A stretch of DNA of 64,000 nucleotides from Nitrospira defluvii. Lineage in GTDB: Bacteria; Nitrospirota; Nitrospiria; Nitrospirales; Nitrospiraceae. Of the stretch, positions 1 through 8,433 are shown piece by piece. The translations under genes and the position numbers were made by a program. The stretch covers positions 620,001 to 684,000 of the forward strand of contig WYAX01000012.1 of NCBI GenBank assembly GCA_011525625.1, given 5' to 3'. Position 1 is the stretch's first letter. Each line of letters opens with the position of its first letter. The notes beneath the pieces are model-generated. The model was not told where the DNA came from. It searched no databases and saw nothing but the letters and a program-made list of their open reading frames with translations.

Positions 1-2
1 TC

Positions 3-2096
3 GGATTGAGCACGGAGGTCAGCCTTAGAAATCAAGCGGGGGGGCGACTGTGTTCCGAGGCATTGACGACGGATCTCACATCGAACGGCGCCTGTGTCCG
101 CCTCTCGGTCGACGAGGATGTGCTTGGCTCTGAGCTTGAACTGCGGTGGACATCAGCCAGCGCTCCTCAGGGCATGTCCGGGGATGTCATGCCGTCCGGG
201 CTCTGTTCGGTGGTGGGTGAGGTCGTCTGGACGAAGCCTGGTTCGGCCGATGCGCGCCCGGGGTGTGTGCCGGTGGCAGGGCGGACCGTGTTGGCGGGAG
301 TGCGGTTTCTTCCGGTTGCGAAGCAGGCCGAAGATGTCATCGAACATCTATTGGCGCAGGTCCCAGCCGGAGGCGTGGAGTCTCGATCGGAAGGTCCTTC
401 CGTCATCAGTGAGTTTTCGGAATGTGCCCGTCCTTCAGGAGACCGAATCGTGCTGTGCCATGACCGTTCGCGCACGGCCTCGGTCGACGATGCGCCGATT
501 GTGATCTTGGCTCCCGGATATGGGGAGAGCAAGCGCGACTATGTGCCGCTGGCGTATTACCTCGCGGGCAACGGCTTTCATGTCGTGCGATATGACAATG
601 TCAATCATGTCGGGGAGAGTGACGGCCTGGTCACGCAATTCCGTCTTGAGGACATGGAGACTGATTTGGAGACCGTGCTCGACTATGTGGCCGGTCAATG
701 GCCTGGTCGCCCCATCGGTCTTGTGGCCACCAGCCTCGCCGGACGTGTGGCTCTCAAGGTCACAGGGCGTGTCCCCCACGTGCGCTTGCTGATGTTGATC
801 AACGGCATTATGGATGTCCGGCATACGTTGCAGGCGGTTCACCAAGAGGATCTGATCGGCGAGCATCTGGGCGGTGTGCGCAAGGGCGTAGTGAATATCC
901 TTGGGCTGACGATCGATGCCGATCGGTGGCTTGCGCATGCGGTTCAGGCTGGGTATGCGGATGTCGCTACGACACAGCGCGATGCCGAGCGTTTGCGGAC
1001 TCCGGTCGTGTTGTTCCATGCCGAGCAGGATGCCTGGGTCGATCCGGCGTCCATCGCTGCCGTGGCTGAGGCAATGGGTCCGAATCTGCGCCACTCCTTT
1101 GAGGTACCCGGTGCCTTGCATCGCCTCCAGGAAAGTCCGCGAAAGGCCCGGACCGTCTATCGCCAAATCGCCTTGTGTTGTCAGCAGGAGCTGTGGCCGG
1201 GGCGGCGTCAGGAACGGATCGTGGAACCCTCGCATCGGGAGATCGGGGCGCAGAATCGGGTCGAACGTGAGCGGAGCAAGACGCGCCGGCCGATGAGAAA
1301 GTCCGACCACGTGGCCTTCTGGCAGGACTATCTGCACAATTTTCAGACCATCCCGAATGTGGCCGACTTCTGGCGGCTGATGGATCATCTCTATCGTTTA
1401 ATGGGCGAGTGTCACCAGGGAGAACGGATTCTGGATGCGGGTTGCGGGAACGGCAACTTCGGCGTGTTTCTCCAGCTGAATGAGGCGTTCCGGCAGCGAT
1501 ATGCGCGTCGCGGGAACTTCCTTTCACCTGAATACGTGGGACTCGATTTTGTGCCTGCGGCGTTGTCGCAGGCGCAGGTCAACTTCGAGCAAGTGGCCGC
1601 GGCGCTGCAGGGACAATTTTACGAAGGGTTGCGGGCTTATGTGCCGATGTCGATGCGCCTGTGCCAGGCGGACTTGGAAAGCCCGCTGCCGTTTCCGGAC
1701 CAGTCCTTCGATCGTGTCGTCTGCAACCTCGTGCTCGGCTATGTGCGCGATCCGTTGTCGACGCTGAGAGAGTATCTGCGCGTCTTGGCTCCTCACGGAC
1801 GGCTGGTGATTTCCAATCTGAAACCCTACGCAGACCTCTCAGCGATCTATCGTAATTTTGTGGAGACGGCACAGACGCCGGATCAGATCGAGGAAGGTCG
1901 TCGTCTCCTTGATAATTCTGGTAGAATCAAGGAACGCGAAGGCGAAGGCACGTTTCAGTTCCACTACCAGGCTGAATTCGAAGGACTCTTACGCGCAGCG
2001 GGTGTGTCGCGCCCGCATGTGTATTCCACGTTCGGGAATCAAGCGCTTATTGCCGTGGCCGACAAGGGCCGGGCCAATGTCACGATTGCCGCATGA
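3..2096 (+). CDS. PilZ-like / alpha-beta hydrolase / SAM methyltransferase fusion (5' end outside window)
   Basis: Three modules are visible in one reading frame (numbering from the TTG at position 6). Residues about 1-118 resemble a PilZ-type domain that has lost its first residues. Residues about 140-395 are an alpha/beta hydrolase related to LuxD-type acyl hydrolases: the nucleophile elbow ATSLAGR puts Ser243 in place, with Asp342 or Asp346 and His372 as likely partners. Residues about 430-690 are a class I methyltransferase with the SAM loop LDAGCGNG at 476-483. No stop precedes the first possible start, and the PilZ-like part seems short, so the true start probably lies before the window. 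A histidine kinase follows 33 bases later on the same strand. The substrate of either enzyme is unknown. The domain calls for hydrolase and methyltransferase are firm; PilZ is inferred from the overall pattern. Confidence 0.75.
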   Translation, partial: GLSTEVSLRNQAGGRLCSEALTTDLTSNGACVRLSVDEDVLGSELELRWTSASAPQGMSGDVMPSGLCSVVGEVVWTKPGSADARPGCVPVAGRTVLAGVRFLPVAKQAEDVIEHLLAQVPAGGVESRSEGPSVISEFSECARPSGDRIVLCHDRSRTASVDDAPIVILAPGYGESKRDYVPLAYYLAGNGFHVVRYDNVNHVGESDGLVTQFRLEDMETDLETVLDYVAGQWPGRPIGLVATSLAGRVALKVTGRVPHVRLLMLINGIMDVRHTLQAVHQEDLIGEHLGGVRKGVVNILGLTIDADRWLAHAVQAGYADVATTQRDAERLRTPVVLFHAEQDAWVDPASIAAVAEAMGPNLRHSFEVPGALHRLQESPRKARTVYRQIALCCQQELWPGRRQERIVEPSHREIGAQNRVERERSKTRRPMRKSDHVAFWQDYLHNFQTIPNVADFWRLMDHLYRLMGECHQGERILDAGCGNGNFGVFLQLNEAFRQRYARRGNFLSPEYVGLDFVPAALSQAQVNFEQVAAALQGQFYEGLRAYVPMSMRLCQADLESPLPFPDQSFDRVVCNLVLGYVRDPLSTLREYLRVLAPHGRLVISNLKPYADLSAIYRNFVETAQTPDQIEEGRRLLDNSGRIKEREGEGTFQFHYQAEFEGLLRAAGVSRPHVYSTFGNQALIAVADKGRANVTIAA

Positions 2097-2129
2097 TGAC
2101 TCGACTCAGGCCATGCCAGAGTACCTGAT

Positions 2130-5100
2130 ATGAAAGTGCTCGCATTCAGCGCGCTGGTGAATGCGCTGGCTGCGACGGGGCTCGGACTGTTTGTCTATTT
2201 CCGGGATCCTGCCGCGGCCCGCAACCGCATCTACGGGCTGTACTGTCTGAGCATTGCCTTCTGGAGCATCTTTTACTGCGGCTGGCAGCTCACCGAGTCG
2301 AAAGACCTCGCGGTCAGCCTGTTGCGCCTGGTGATGGCGGGCGCGTCCCTCATTCCTGTCTTGTATTTCCACCACACGGTCACCTTTCTCGACATTACGG
2401 CACGCCATGCCAGAGCGTTGAAGCTCGGCTATGCCTTGGCCGGGCTCTTCCTGCTGGCGGATACGACGCCCTGGTTTGTCGCAGGGGTGCGTCCGGCGAT
2501 GTCCTTTTCCTTCTGGCCGGTGCCGGGCCCGTTTTTCCACCCGTTTCTGCTGTATTTCCTCTGGTACGTCGTCTACGCCACCTCGCTGGTCGGCGTGGCC
2601 TTGCGGGATGCCAACGGCATCCGGCGTCATCAGTACGCGTACATGCTGGTGGCGAGCGTCATCGGCTACGCGGGCGGCGCAACGAACTTCCCCCTCTGGT
2701 ACGGGATTCCTCTCCTGCCCTACGGCACGGTGCTGATCACGGTCTACACTGCGTTGATGGCCTATACGATTGTCCGGTATCGCCTGATGAACATCAGTGT
2801 GGTGCTGAACAAAGGTCTCGGGTATGCCATCGTGTTGGCGATCATCGTCGTGGCGACGTCGATCGGGGCCATCCTCAGCAATCGTGCTACGGGGCAATCC
2901 ACCCCCCCCCTGTTAGCCGGGACATTATTTCTGATTTGTGCGTTTTGGGTCCTGAGCAACAATCCTCGCTCGTCTTCCAATACGGTCTTCAGTGCAGTGT
3001 GTGGGGCGGCCTGCCTGTGGTTGTTCGGCTGTTTCATGCTGTTCTCGGCGTCCCGCGAGGATGAGGCGCTGTTCTGGGTGCGGGTGATCTATACAGGAGT
3101 CGTGTTTCTGCCCGCCTTGACCTATCACTTCGCGCAGCGGCTCGCCTGGGGGGCGGTGCAGGATCGGTTCATTCTCTGGAACTATCTGGTCGGAGCGCTG
3201 TTCTGGGGCCTGCTGTTCACGCCGTATCTGGTAGATGGCCAGTATCTTTATCAGTGGGGGCGGTATCCAAAAGCCGGCGTCCTCCATCCATGGCTGGTAG
3301 CCTATGTGGTCACGGGGGGCGGTCTCGCTGCCTACCGGCTGTATCAAGGCTACCGATTCCATCTCGCCTCTACCCCGCTCCTTGGCGCGCAACTCAAATA
3401 TACCTTCGTCGCCTTGGCATTGGGATTTCTCGCCTCGTTGGATTTTCTTCAGAACTACGGCGTGAATTTCTATCCGGTGGGGTATTTGCTCGCGGGGTTG
3501 TCGGTGACGGTTGTGGCGTATGCGATTGCTCGATACGACCTCATGGACATCTCGTTCGTCCCGAGCCGTCCCAAGGTCATGCTGTCGATCAAATTGATGG
3601 GGCTCATTCCCGCCTACATGATGATTTTACTCGTCATTCGAATTTTCACCGGCACGTTCCACTATTTACTCGCCGGCGTGCTGTTCGGATTGTTTGTCAT
3701 CGTATCCAGCGGTTTGGCGAACCTTCAGAAAGGGGTGGAGCGTGCGATCGGACAGACGCTCTTTCGGGAACGGTATGACGCCTACGATACGTTGGTGCAA
3801 TTCTCCCGATCTCTGGTGGCGATTCTGGAACTGAAGTCGCTCACGAAGGAATTGGTGCAAACACTCGCCCGCGTCATGAACATCAAGACCGCGTCGGTGT
3901 ATGTGCTCGATAAGGAGCAAGGTGTCTACAGTCTGACCGCGTCCTATGGATTTGTGACTCGTGATGTCGCAGTGCCTCCCATTAAAATGGAGAGTGAATT
4001 CCCGCGCGTGTTGCTCCGGACGGAGACGGCGCTGGTCCGGGAAGAAATCGAATATGACAAGGCCGATACCGACCACCTGGGCCTGTTGGATACCTTGAAG
4101 GGGTTGGAGTCGGAGGTGTGTATTCCCCTGGTCAGCAAGGAGCGGCTCGTCGGATTCTGCAATTTGGGGCGCCGTGCGAATCATGGAATGTATTCCACCG
4201 AAGAGCTGGCGCTGCTCAAAACCCTGGCGCAACATGCCGCGATAGCGATCGACAACGCCTTGCTGTACGAGGACCTCCGGCGTTCGCAATTGTTGATGCG
4301 TCGTACAGACCGGCTGCGGTCGCTGGAGACCATGGCCGGGGGGTTCGCCCATGAAATTCGAAACCCGTTAACCTCGATTAAGACGTTCGTGCAACTGGCG
4401 CCGGATCGACGGGACGACGTGGAGTTTATGGAACAATTCAGTCAGGTGGTGTGTGAAGACGTGGAGCGGATTGAACGATTGGTGCATGAAATTCTGGACT
4501 ACGCCCGCTACATGACGCCGAAGCTGACGCAGGAGAATCTCAATGACGTGGTGTCCTCCTGTCTGTATTTTATCGAGGTGAAGGCCAGCAGCAAAGCCAT
4601 TACGATTCAGAAGGAGCTCGAGGCCGATCTGCCGTATGTCAAACTGGACCGGCAGCAAATCAAACAGGTGCTGCTGAATTTGTTCATTAACGCCATGGAA
4701 GCCATCGGCAGTGAGCAGGGGGGCCGACTGTCGGTGCGAACGAGGAGGTTGGTCAAGCCGGCGAACGAGCCGTGGGTGCAGATTGAAGTAGAAGACAGCG
4801 GGCCTGGAATCGAGCCTCAGGATCTTGATCACATTTTTGATCCGTTTTATACGACCAAGCACGAGAGCGGCGAGCGTGAGGGGACCGGTCTCGGCCTGAC
4901 GATTGCCCACCAAATTGTGCAAGAGCATGGTGGGTACGTGGAGGTGCTGAGTGAGCTGGGGCATGGAACGAAGTTCATGGTGAATCTCCCCGTGAATCCG
5001 CCGCTGGCCGAGTGGCAGGCTGCACAGCCCGCGTATGATGATGGCCGAAAGCTGGCGGGATCATTCCTGGCCAGACCTCACTTGGGGCTTGATGAACAAT

Positions 5101-5138
5101 TCGGCAAGCCTGGCCCGACAGTCAAGGCCAGAACCTGA
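2130..5138 (+). CDS. Membrane sensor histidine kinase with tandem 7TM sensor modules and GAF domain
   Basis: A 1002-residue kinase. Residues about 1-475 are membrane-embedded, with roughly fourteen hydrophobic segments that divide into two similar halves. The first half ends in YTIVRYRLMNISVV and the second in YAIARYDLMDISFV, which suggests a duplicated HisKA-7TM type sensor. A GAF domain follows at about 550-715, then a HisKA dimerisation helix with the phospho-acceptor in FAHEIRNP (His741), and a HATPase domain with NLFINAMEA (about 850), DSGPGI (about 889) and GTGLGL (about 917). The catalytic part is of the NtrB type and looks fully functional. The upstream fusion gene is 33 bases away and may be co-transcribed. 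No response regulator gene is adjacent. A run of nine C lies at 2902-2910 inside the second module. It is similar in outline to PrsK-type kinases, but I would not assign that name. Confidence 0.88.
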   Translation: MKVLAFSALVNALAATGLGLFVYFRDPAAARNRIYGLYCLSIAFWSIFYCGWQLTESKDLAVSLLRLVMAGASLIPVLYFHHTVTFLDITARHARALKLGYALAGLFLLADTTPWFVAGVRPAMSFSFWPVPGPFFHPFLLYFLWYVVYATSLVGVALRDANGIRRHQYAYMLVASVIGYAGGATNFPLWYGIPLLPYGTVLITVYTALMAYTIVRYRLMNISVVLNKGLGYAIVLAIIVVATSIGAILSNRATGQSTPPLLAGTLFLICAFWVLSNNPRSSSNTVFSAVCGAACLWLFGCFMLFSASREDEALFWVRVIYTGVVFLPALTYHFAQRLAWGAVQDRFILWNYLVGALFWGLLFTPYLVDGQYLYQWGRYPKAGVLHPWLVAYVVTGGGLAAYRLYQGYRFHLASTPLLGAQLKYTFVALALGFLASLDFLQNYGVNFYPVGYLLAGLSVTVVAYAIARYDLMDISFVPSRPKVMLSIKLMGLIPAYMMILLVIRIFTGTFHYLLAGVLFGLFVIVSSGLANLQKGVERAIGQTLFRERYDAYDTLVQFSRSLVAILELKSLTKELVQTLARVMNIKTASVYVLDKEQGVYSLTASYGFVTRDVAVPPIKMESEFPRVLLRTETALVREEIEYDKADTDHLGLLDTLKGLESEVCIPLVSKERLVGFCNLGRRANHGMYSTEELALLKTLAQHAAIAIDNALLYEDLRRSQLLMRRTDRLRSLETMAGGFAHEIRNPLTSIKTFVQLAPDRRDDVEFMEQFSQVVCEDVERIERLVHEILDYARYMTPKLTQENLNDVVSSCLYFIEVKASSKAITIQKELEADLPYVKLDRQQIKQVLLNLFINAMEAIGSEQGGRLSVRTRRLVKPANEPWVQIEVEDSGPGIEPQDLDHIFDPFYTTKHESGEREGTGLGLTIAHQIVQEHGGYVEVLSELGHGTKFMVNLPVNPPLAEWQAAQPAYDDGRKLAGSFLARPHLGLDEQFGKPGPTVKART

Positions 5139-5246
5139 AGGGGCCGGCTCGTTTCCGATACCTGATGCGGTGCGCTGCGCAATGGTGAGGCTGGCAGCAC
5201 GTCTGCTTGAACGTGGCGGCCAAGCACACATTCTGTGTCGAACGGT

Positions 5247-6230
5247 TTAGCCGTGCAAGTCTAGCCACTCGACGATTCTATTTTCCGCCCAGAATCGATC
5301 TTCTTCCTGGGTGTGTTTTTGAAAAAACCCACAGTGCCCCCCAAACCGGAGCATCGCCGTCGTGACGTACTTATTGCCGCGGATGCCAGGCGTGTCGAAT
5401 ATGGGGGGCGGTATGAATGGGTCATCCTGGGCGGACATGATCAGGGTGGGAACCGCGACATTGTGCATGACGTGACGGGCCCCCGCACGATCATAGTAAT
5501 CGGCGGCATTCCGATAACCTCCATCGCGAGCCGTGTATATCTCATCGAATTGCGAGATGGTCTTGATCTCCCGCAGCGGGGAGACGTCCCATCGTCCAGG
5601 AAACAACGTTGCCTTACGACGCAAGCGTGCTTTCAGGCTTGCAAGAAAGTGCGAATGATAAAGCCAGTTCCTAGGTGACTCTAGGGCCGCCACGCATTGC
5701 GTGGGATCGATATTGGGGCTTACAGCCACGACTCCAGCCAACGCTGATGCCGATCGTCCGATTTCCCCCGCCGCCTTGAGGAGCAGATTGCCGCCCATTG
5801 AATATCCTACGAGCCAGATGCGTGGCAGGCGATCCGTGTCGATCAATTCGCGAAGAATTGCCAAGTAGTCGGCGCTGAGCCCGCTGTTGTAGAGCGTCGG
5901 TGTCAGGTGATCGGTTCCGCCGCAGGTACGTTGGTTCATGCGAACCACGTTATATCCAGCCCGGAACGCTTTGGCGGCCATGCCGCGCATGTAGTGTGAC
6001 TCCGCGGAGCCCTCCAATCCGTGAACCAACAAGACCGTTGAGGTAGCAGTGGGATTGTCTTGCCAGTGACACATTCCGAGAAGCTGAGTGTCCGGCGCAG
6101 TGGTGAACACGCGCGTGGTCTGCGGAAGGCCTTGCGCCCAGTGACGTCGAGGCCAGTACCGAGGCACCAACGTCATCAAGTGAGGATTACGGAGCAACAC
6201 GGGAGGGCTGAATTCATCTAAAGAACGCAT
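5247..6230 (-). CDS. YheT-family alpha/beta hydrolase
   Basis: The protein opens with LLRNPHLMTLVPRYW, the typical start of the YheT/UPF0017 hydrolases, and has the oxyanion region LLVHGLEGS, the nucleophile elbow VGYSMGGN (Ser144) and a C-terminal FGGHCGFF that supplies the catalytic His. These are cytoplasmic esterase-like proteins whose natural substrates are poorly known. I chose the ATG at 6230 because it places the family's first conserved block near residue 11. An upstream in-frame TTG at 6275 would add 15 residues with no better ribosome site. The gene points towards the kinase gene (convergent) and away from the aldolase-family gene on its other side. Length (327 residues) is normal for the family. 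Confidence 0.88.
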   Translation of the reverse strand: MRSLDEFSPPVLLRNPHLMTLVPRYWPRRHWAQGLPQTTRVFTTAPDTQLLGMCHWQDNPTATSTVLLVHGLEGSAESHYMRGMAAKAFRAGYNVVRMNQRTCGGTDHLTPTLYNSGLSADYLAILRELIDTDRLPRIWLVGYSMGGNLLLKAAGEIGRSASALAGVVAVSPNIDPTQCVAALESPRNWLYHSHFLASLKARLRRKATLFPGRWDVSPLREIKTISQFDEIYTARDGGYRNAADYYDRAGARHVMHNVAVPTLIMSAQDDPFIPPPIFDTPGIRGNKYVTTAMLRFGGHCGFFQKHTQEEDRFWAENRIVEWLDLHG

Positions 6231-6374
6231 GCCAACGCCATCATAAACAAATGGGGATGGTGCTGCCCACTGCAAATGGTTGTCTTGTGGCGATCACCGG
6301 TTACCGCGGCCTTAAGGGTTTTCGGTGGCTAGCCGATAACAAATGCTGGAGAGACGCTTTTACAGGAGGCAGGT

Positions 6375-7001
6375 ATGCTGACGGCGATCGGCGATGTGAT
6401 GCGGCGAGTGTACGAGCGAGGGTGGATTACAACTCGAGATGGGAACATCAGCATGCGAAAGCGGGATGGGAAATATCTCTATATCACGCCGTCCGGATGG
6501 CGGAAGACCATTGTCCATCCCGAGCACGTTGTGCGGTTGGAGGTGATTGCCGATCCGGCCACCGGATTGCTAGTCCCTAAAGTGCGTGAGGGGCAACAGC
6601 CTTCCGGCGAGCTCTGGATGCATTGGAATCTTCAGCGGGATACAAGGAAAACGCGCACGGTTGTCCATGTTCATGCGACCCATATCGTGGCCGCCATGTA
6701 TGCGGGCATTAATTTACAGCAGATGAGTGCCGAGTTTCCGGAAATTTCTCGGTACACCCGTGTCGGACGCACGGTTCCTGCATTGCCTGCGTTGTCTCGT
6801 GATTTGGCCGATGTGACAGCAGAATGCTTAGGTCTCAGGTCCGATGGGAGTTTGGATTTCGACATCGTGGGGCAAACGAATCACGGCGTGTGTGCCGTGG
6901 ATACAGACCCATGGGCGGCCTATGAGCATATTGAACGCCTGGACCATATCTGCGAAATCGTGCTGAAAAGTGGAATCGCTGCACGCTCGATTGGGCAATA
7001 G
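6375..7001 (+). CDS. Class II aldolase/adducin family protein
   Basis: A 208-residue protein of the class II aldolase fold, which includes L-fuculose-1-phosphate aldolase, ribulose-5-phosphate epimerase and methylthioribulose-1-phosphate dehydratase. The expected zinc and catalytic residues are present: Glu79 in PSGELWMH, His98 and His100 in VHVHATH, and His170 in TNHGVC. The N-terminal TTRDGNISMR block is the usual phosphate-binding region. The ATG follows an AGGAGG ribosome site at about 6364. The substrate cannot be read from sequence: no methionine-salvage or sugar genes lie beside it. A strong hairpin at 7072-7102 lies downstream, next to the boundary of the mobile island. Confidence 0.85.
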   Translation: MLTAIGDVMRRVYERGWITTRDGNISMRKRDGKYLYITPSGWRKTIVHPEHVVRLEVIADPATGLLVPKVREGQQPSGELWMHWNLQRDTRKTRTVVHVHATHIVAAMYAGINLQQMSAEFPEISRYTRVGRTVPALPALSRDLADVTAECLGLRSDGSLDFDIVGQTNHGVCAVDTDPWAAYEHIERLDHICEIVLKSGIAARSIGQ

Positions 7002-7071
7002 GCATCCAGGTTCAGGGCAGTCCTGGAGAGGATCAAAAGCAAAAGAAAAAGGTTGGTTGCTGGTCCAAAAA

Positions 7072-7102
7072 GGGGGCTCTCGGTATGTTGCCGAGAGCCC
7101 CC
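7072..7102 (-). terminator. Strong hairpin, probable bidirectional terminator
   Basis: A perfect 12-bp stem (7072-7083 with 7091-7102) encloses a 7-base loop. On the minus strand the stem is followed by five T, so it should end transcription of the exported-protein gene coming from the right. On the plus strand the tail is poorer, but it may also stop the aldolase-family transcript. Confidence 0.7.
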
Positions 7103-7116
7103 TGTGTATTTCTAGA

Positions 7117-7130
7117 TTGGCTCCACGGGC
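7117..7130 (+). other. Candidate att-site remnant of tRNA-Asn
   Basis: Thirteen of fourteen bases match, in the same orientation, the + strand sequence at 17715-17728, which is the 3' end of tRNA-Asn. This is where a left attachment site would be expected if the 7.1-17.7 kb island had inserted at the tRNA 3' end. The match is short and could be chance. Confidence 0.35.
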
Positions 7131-7182
7131 CTTATTCCAGTCGCACGCTACAATTCCATATGTCTAGAAACGTTTCCTGTTA
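7122..7182 (+). repeat. 61-bp direct repeat, copy 1
   Basis: About 55 of 61 bases are identical to copy 2 at 8317-8377, in the same orientation. The two copies bracket one gene, the exported protein on the minus strand. A GC-rich hairpin lies a short way to the left of each copy. The element may be a recombination site left by successive insertions, or the scar of a local duplication. Confidence 0.8.
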
Positions 7183-7205
7183 AACAATAGCCTCCTAGTA
7201 TCCCA

Positions 7206-8081
7206 TTATATACGTCCTTCAGGGTAGTGTCCGCGGAGTATTTGCTCAATGATTGGGTCTCTCAGTTCAGCCACAGTCCCTGATCGTTCTATATTATCCA
7301 TCCACACGGCGAGGTAATCAGGAGCAGAATCTTCCGGTGTAACGGAACTGAACTTAAACTCTTGATCTATGCTAGTTCCCTTAAAAGCAAAAGCAATATT
7401 TTCTTGGGAGGCCACTGTCGAACCATCCGTTACATCGTACTGCGCATTACCTGTTAGATCGGAAGCTAGTCCCTCTATCTTCGCTACATTGATTTCGGCT
7501 TTTGTTCCATTCGCATGTTTGAAAGTAACCTCAATTTGGGCAGATAACAGTTCGGAGATTACTATGGGTCTAATGGTGGCCAGGGACTTAATAAATCGAT
7601 TGCACTTACTATTGTATTGTTTTTCAAGATCCATCAAATCTACCGCAACGTGCTTAACATTCTTCCATCTTATATGAGCGGTCGAGGCATTCGAGTAGTT
7701 GACTTGGATTCCAAGAAAGATCCGTAGAAGCTCAAAACCTCCTCGTGCTTCAAAGTCCTGTCCGCGTTCGAAATCTGGGAGAATTGCTGGTTGAGCGGGC
7801 AAGACTCTTAAATTGGGAAAGCAACTTTTTTGATCGAGCTTTACTGATTGGCCAGCAGGAGAAATTATAGTGCCCGCAATAAACCTGCTACTTGGCACAT
7901 AAAAGAGTGTCCATCCCTTTCCCTGCAGGTAAGCTCTGATTTGCTCCATCGGGTCCAAAAATATACTTTGTGACTGCGTAGGCGAAGAAATCTGCTGAGA
8001 CAAAGCCGAAGAAATGAATGTGTGAGAACAAATAGCCACAACAACTACGGAAGAGAGTAGCAAACGTGTAAAAAGCTGCAT
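7206..8081 (-). CDS. Exported protein of unknown function
   Basis: I do not recognise this family. The 291-residue product begins with a clear signal peptide (basic start, hydrophobic stretch LLLSSVVVVAICS, then small residues near ALS), so it is likely secreted or periplasmic. The mature part is mixed and soluble, with no transmembrane helix or known catalytic motif. The ATG at 8081 is chosen because it follows a very strong GGAGGAGG site; an in-frame TTG lies 18 bases upstream. The gene sits alone between two copies of a 61-bp direct repeat at the left edge of the mobile island, and a hairpin with a T-tail lies beyond its stop. It is visibly richer in A+T than the chromosome around it, which suggests it was acquired. 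Confidence 0.7.
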   Translation of the reverse strand: MQLFTRLLLSSVVVVAICSHTFISSALSQQISSPTQSQSIFLDPMEQIRAYLQGKGWTLFYVPSSRFIAGTIISPAGQSVKLDQKSCFPNLRVLPAQPAILPDFERGQDFEARGGFELLRIFLGIQVNYSNASTAHIRWKNVKHVAVDLMDLEKQYNSKCNRFIKSLATIRPIVISELLSAQIEVTFKHANGTKAEINVAKIEGLASDLTGNAQYDVTDGSTVASQENIAFAFKGTSIDQEFKFSSVTPEDSAPDYLAVWMDNIERSGTVAELRDPIIEQILRGHYPEGRI

Positions 8082-8433
8082 GTTTCCTCCTCCTCTCAAG
8101 CCAAAGATGAAAACGACCTAGCGACCGTAACCAAAGTATGGGCTTATCGAGTTTGGGCAATTGAGCGCGATATTATGTCAATGATGAACCCGGGTCAATC
8201 AAGCCCATGATGAATTAGAGAAATGTAACCATTTCTAGTGCTCTTCTAGAGACGTAAGCTCCCCTCGGGGAGGTTTGCTAGCACCGCTGACTTAACCTCC
8301 ACCTAATAGAACGGCATCCACGGGTCGTATTCCAGTCGCACGCTTCAATTCCATATGTTTAGAAATGTTTCCTGATAGGCCTCGCGATCCCTTGTCACCG
8401 TACGGAGTGTGGAAGCAGCTTCTCGTTAGTGCC
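8082..8433. other. Intergenic region with nested inverted repeat and direct repeat
   Basis: No gene is supported in these 352 bases. They hold a nested inverted repeat: GTGCT at 8238-8242 pairs with AGCAC at 8280-8284 around the short palindrome at 8259-8272. Copy 2 of the 61-bp direct repeat follows. The rest looks like upstream DNA of the exported-protein gene and downstream DNA of the defence operon. Confidence 0.6.
8317..8377 (+). repeat. 61-bp direct repeat, copy 2
   Basis: Second copy of the repeat at 7122-7182, with about six mismatches. It lies between the stop of the HEPN-like gene (8434) and the start of the exported-protein gene. Confidence 0.8.

Noticed and set aside
435-1388. 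A 317-codon minus-strand open frame inside the fusion gene
   Set aside because: It lies fully antisense to strongly supported hydrolase and methyltransferase domains, and its translation matches no family.
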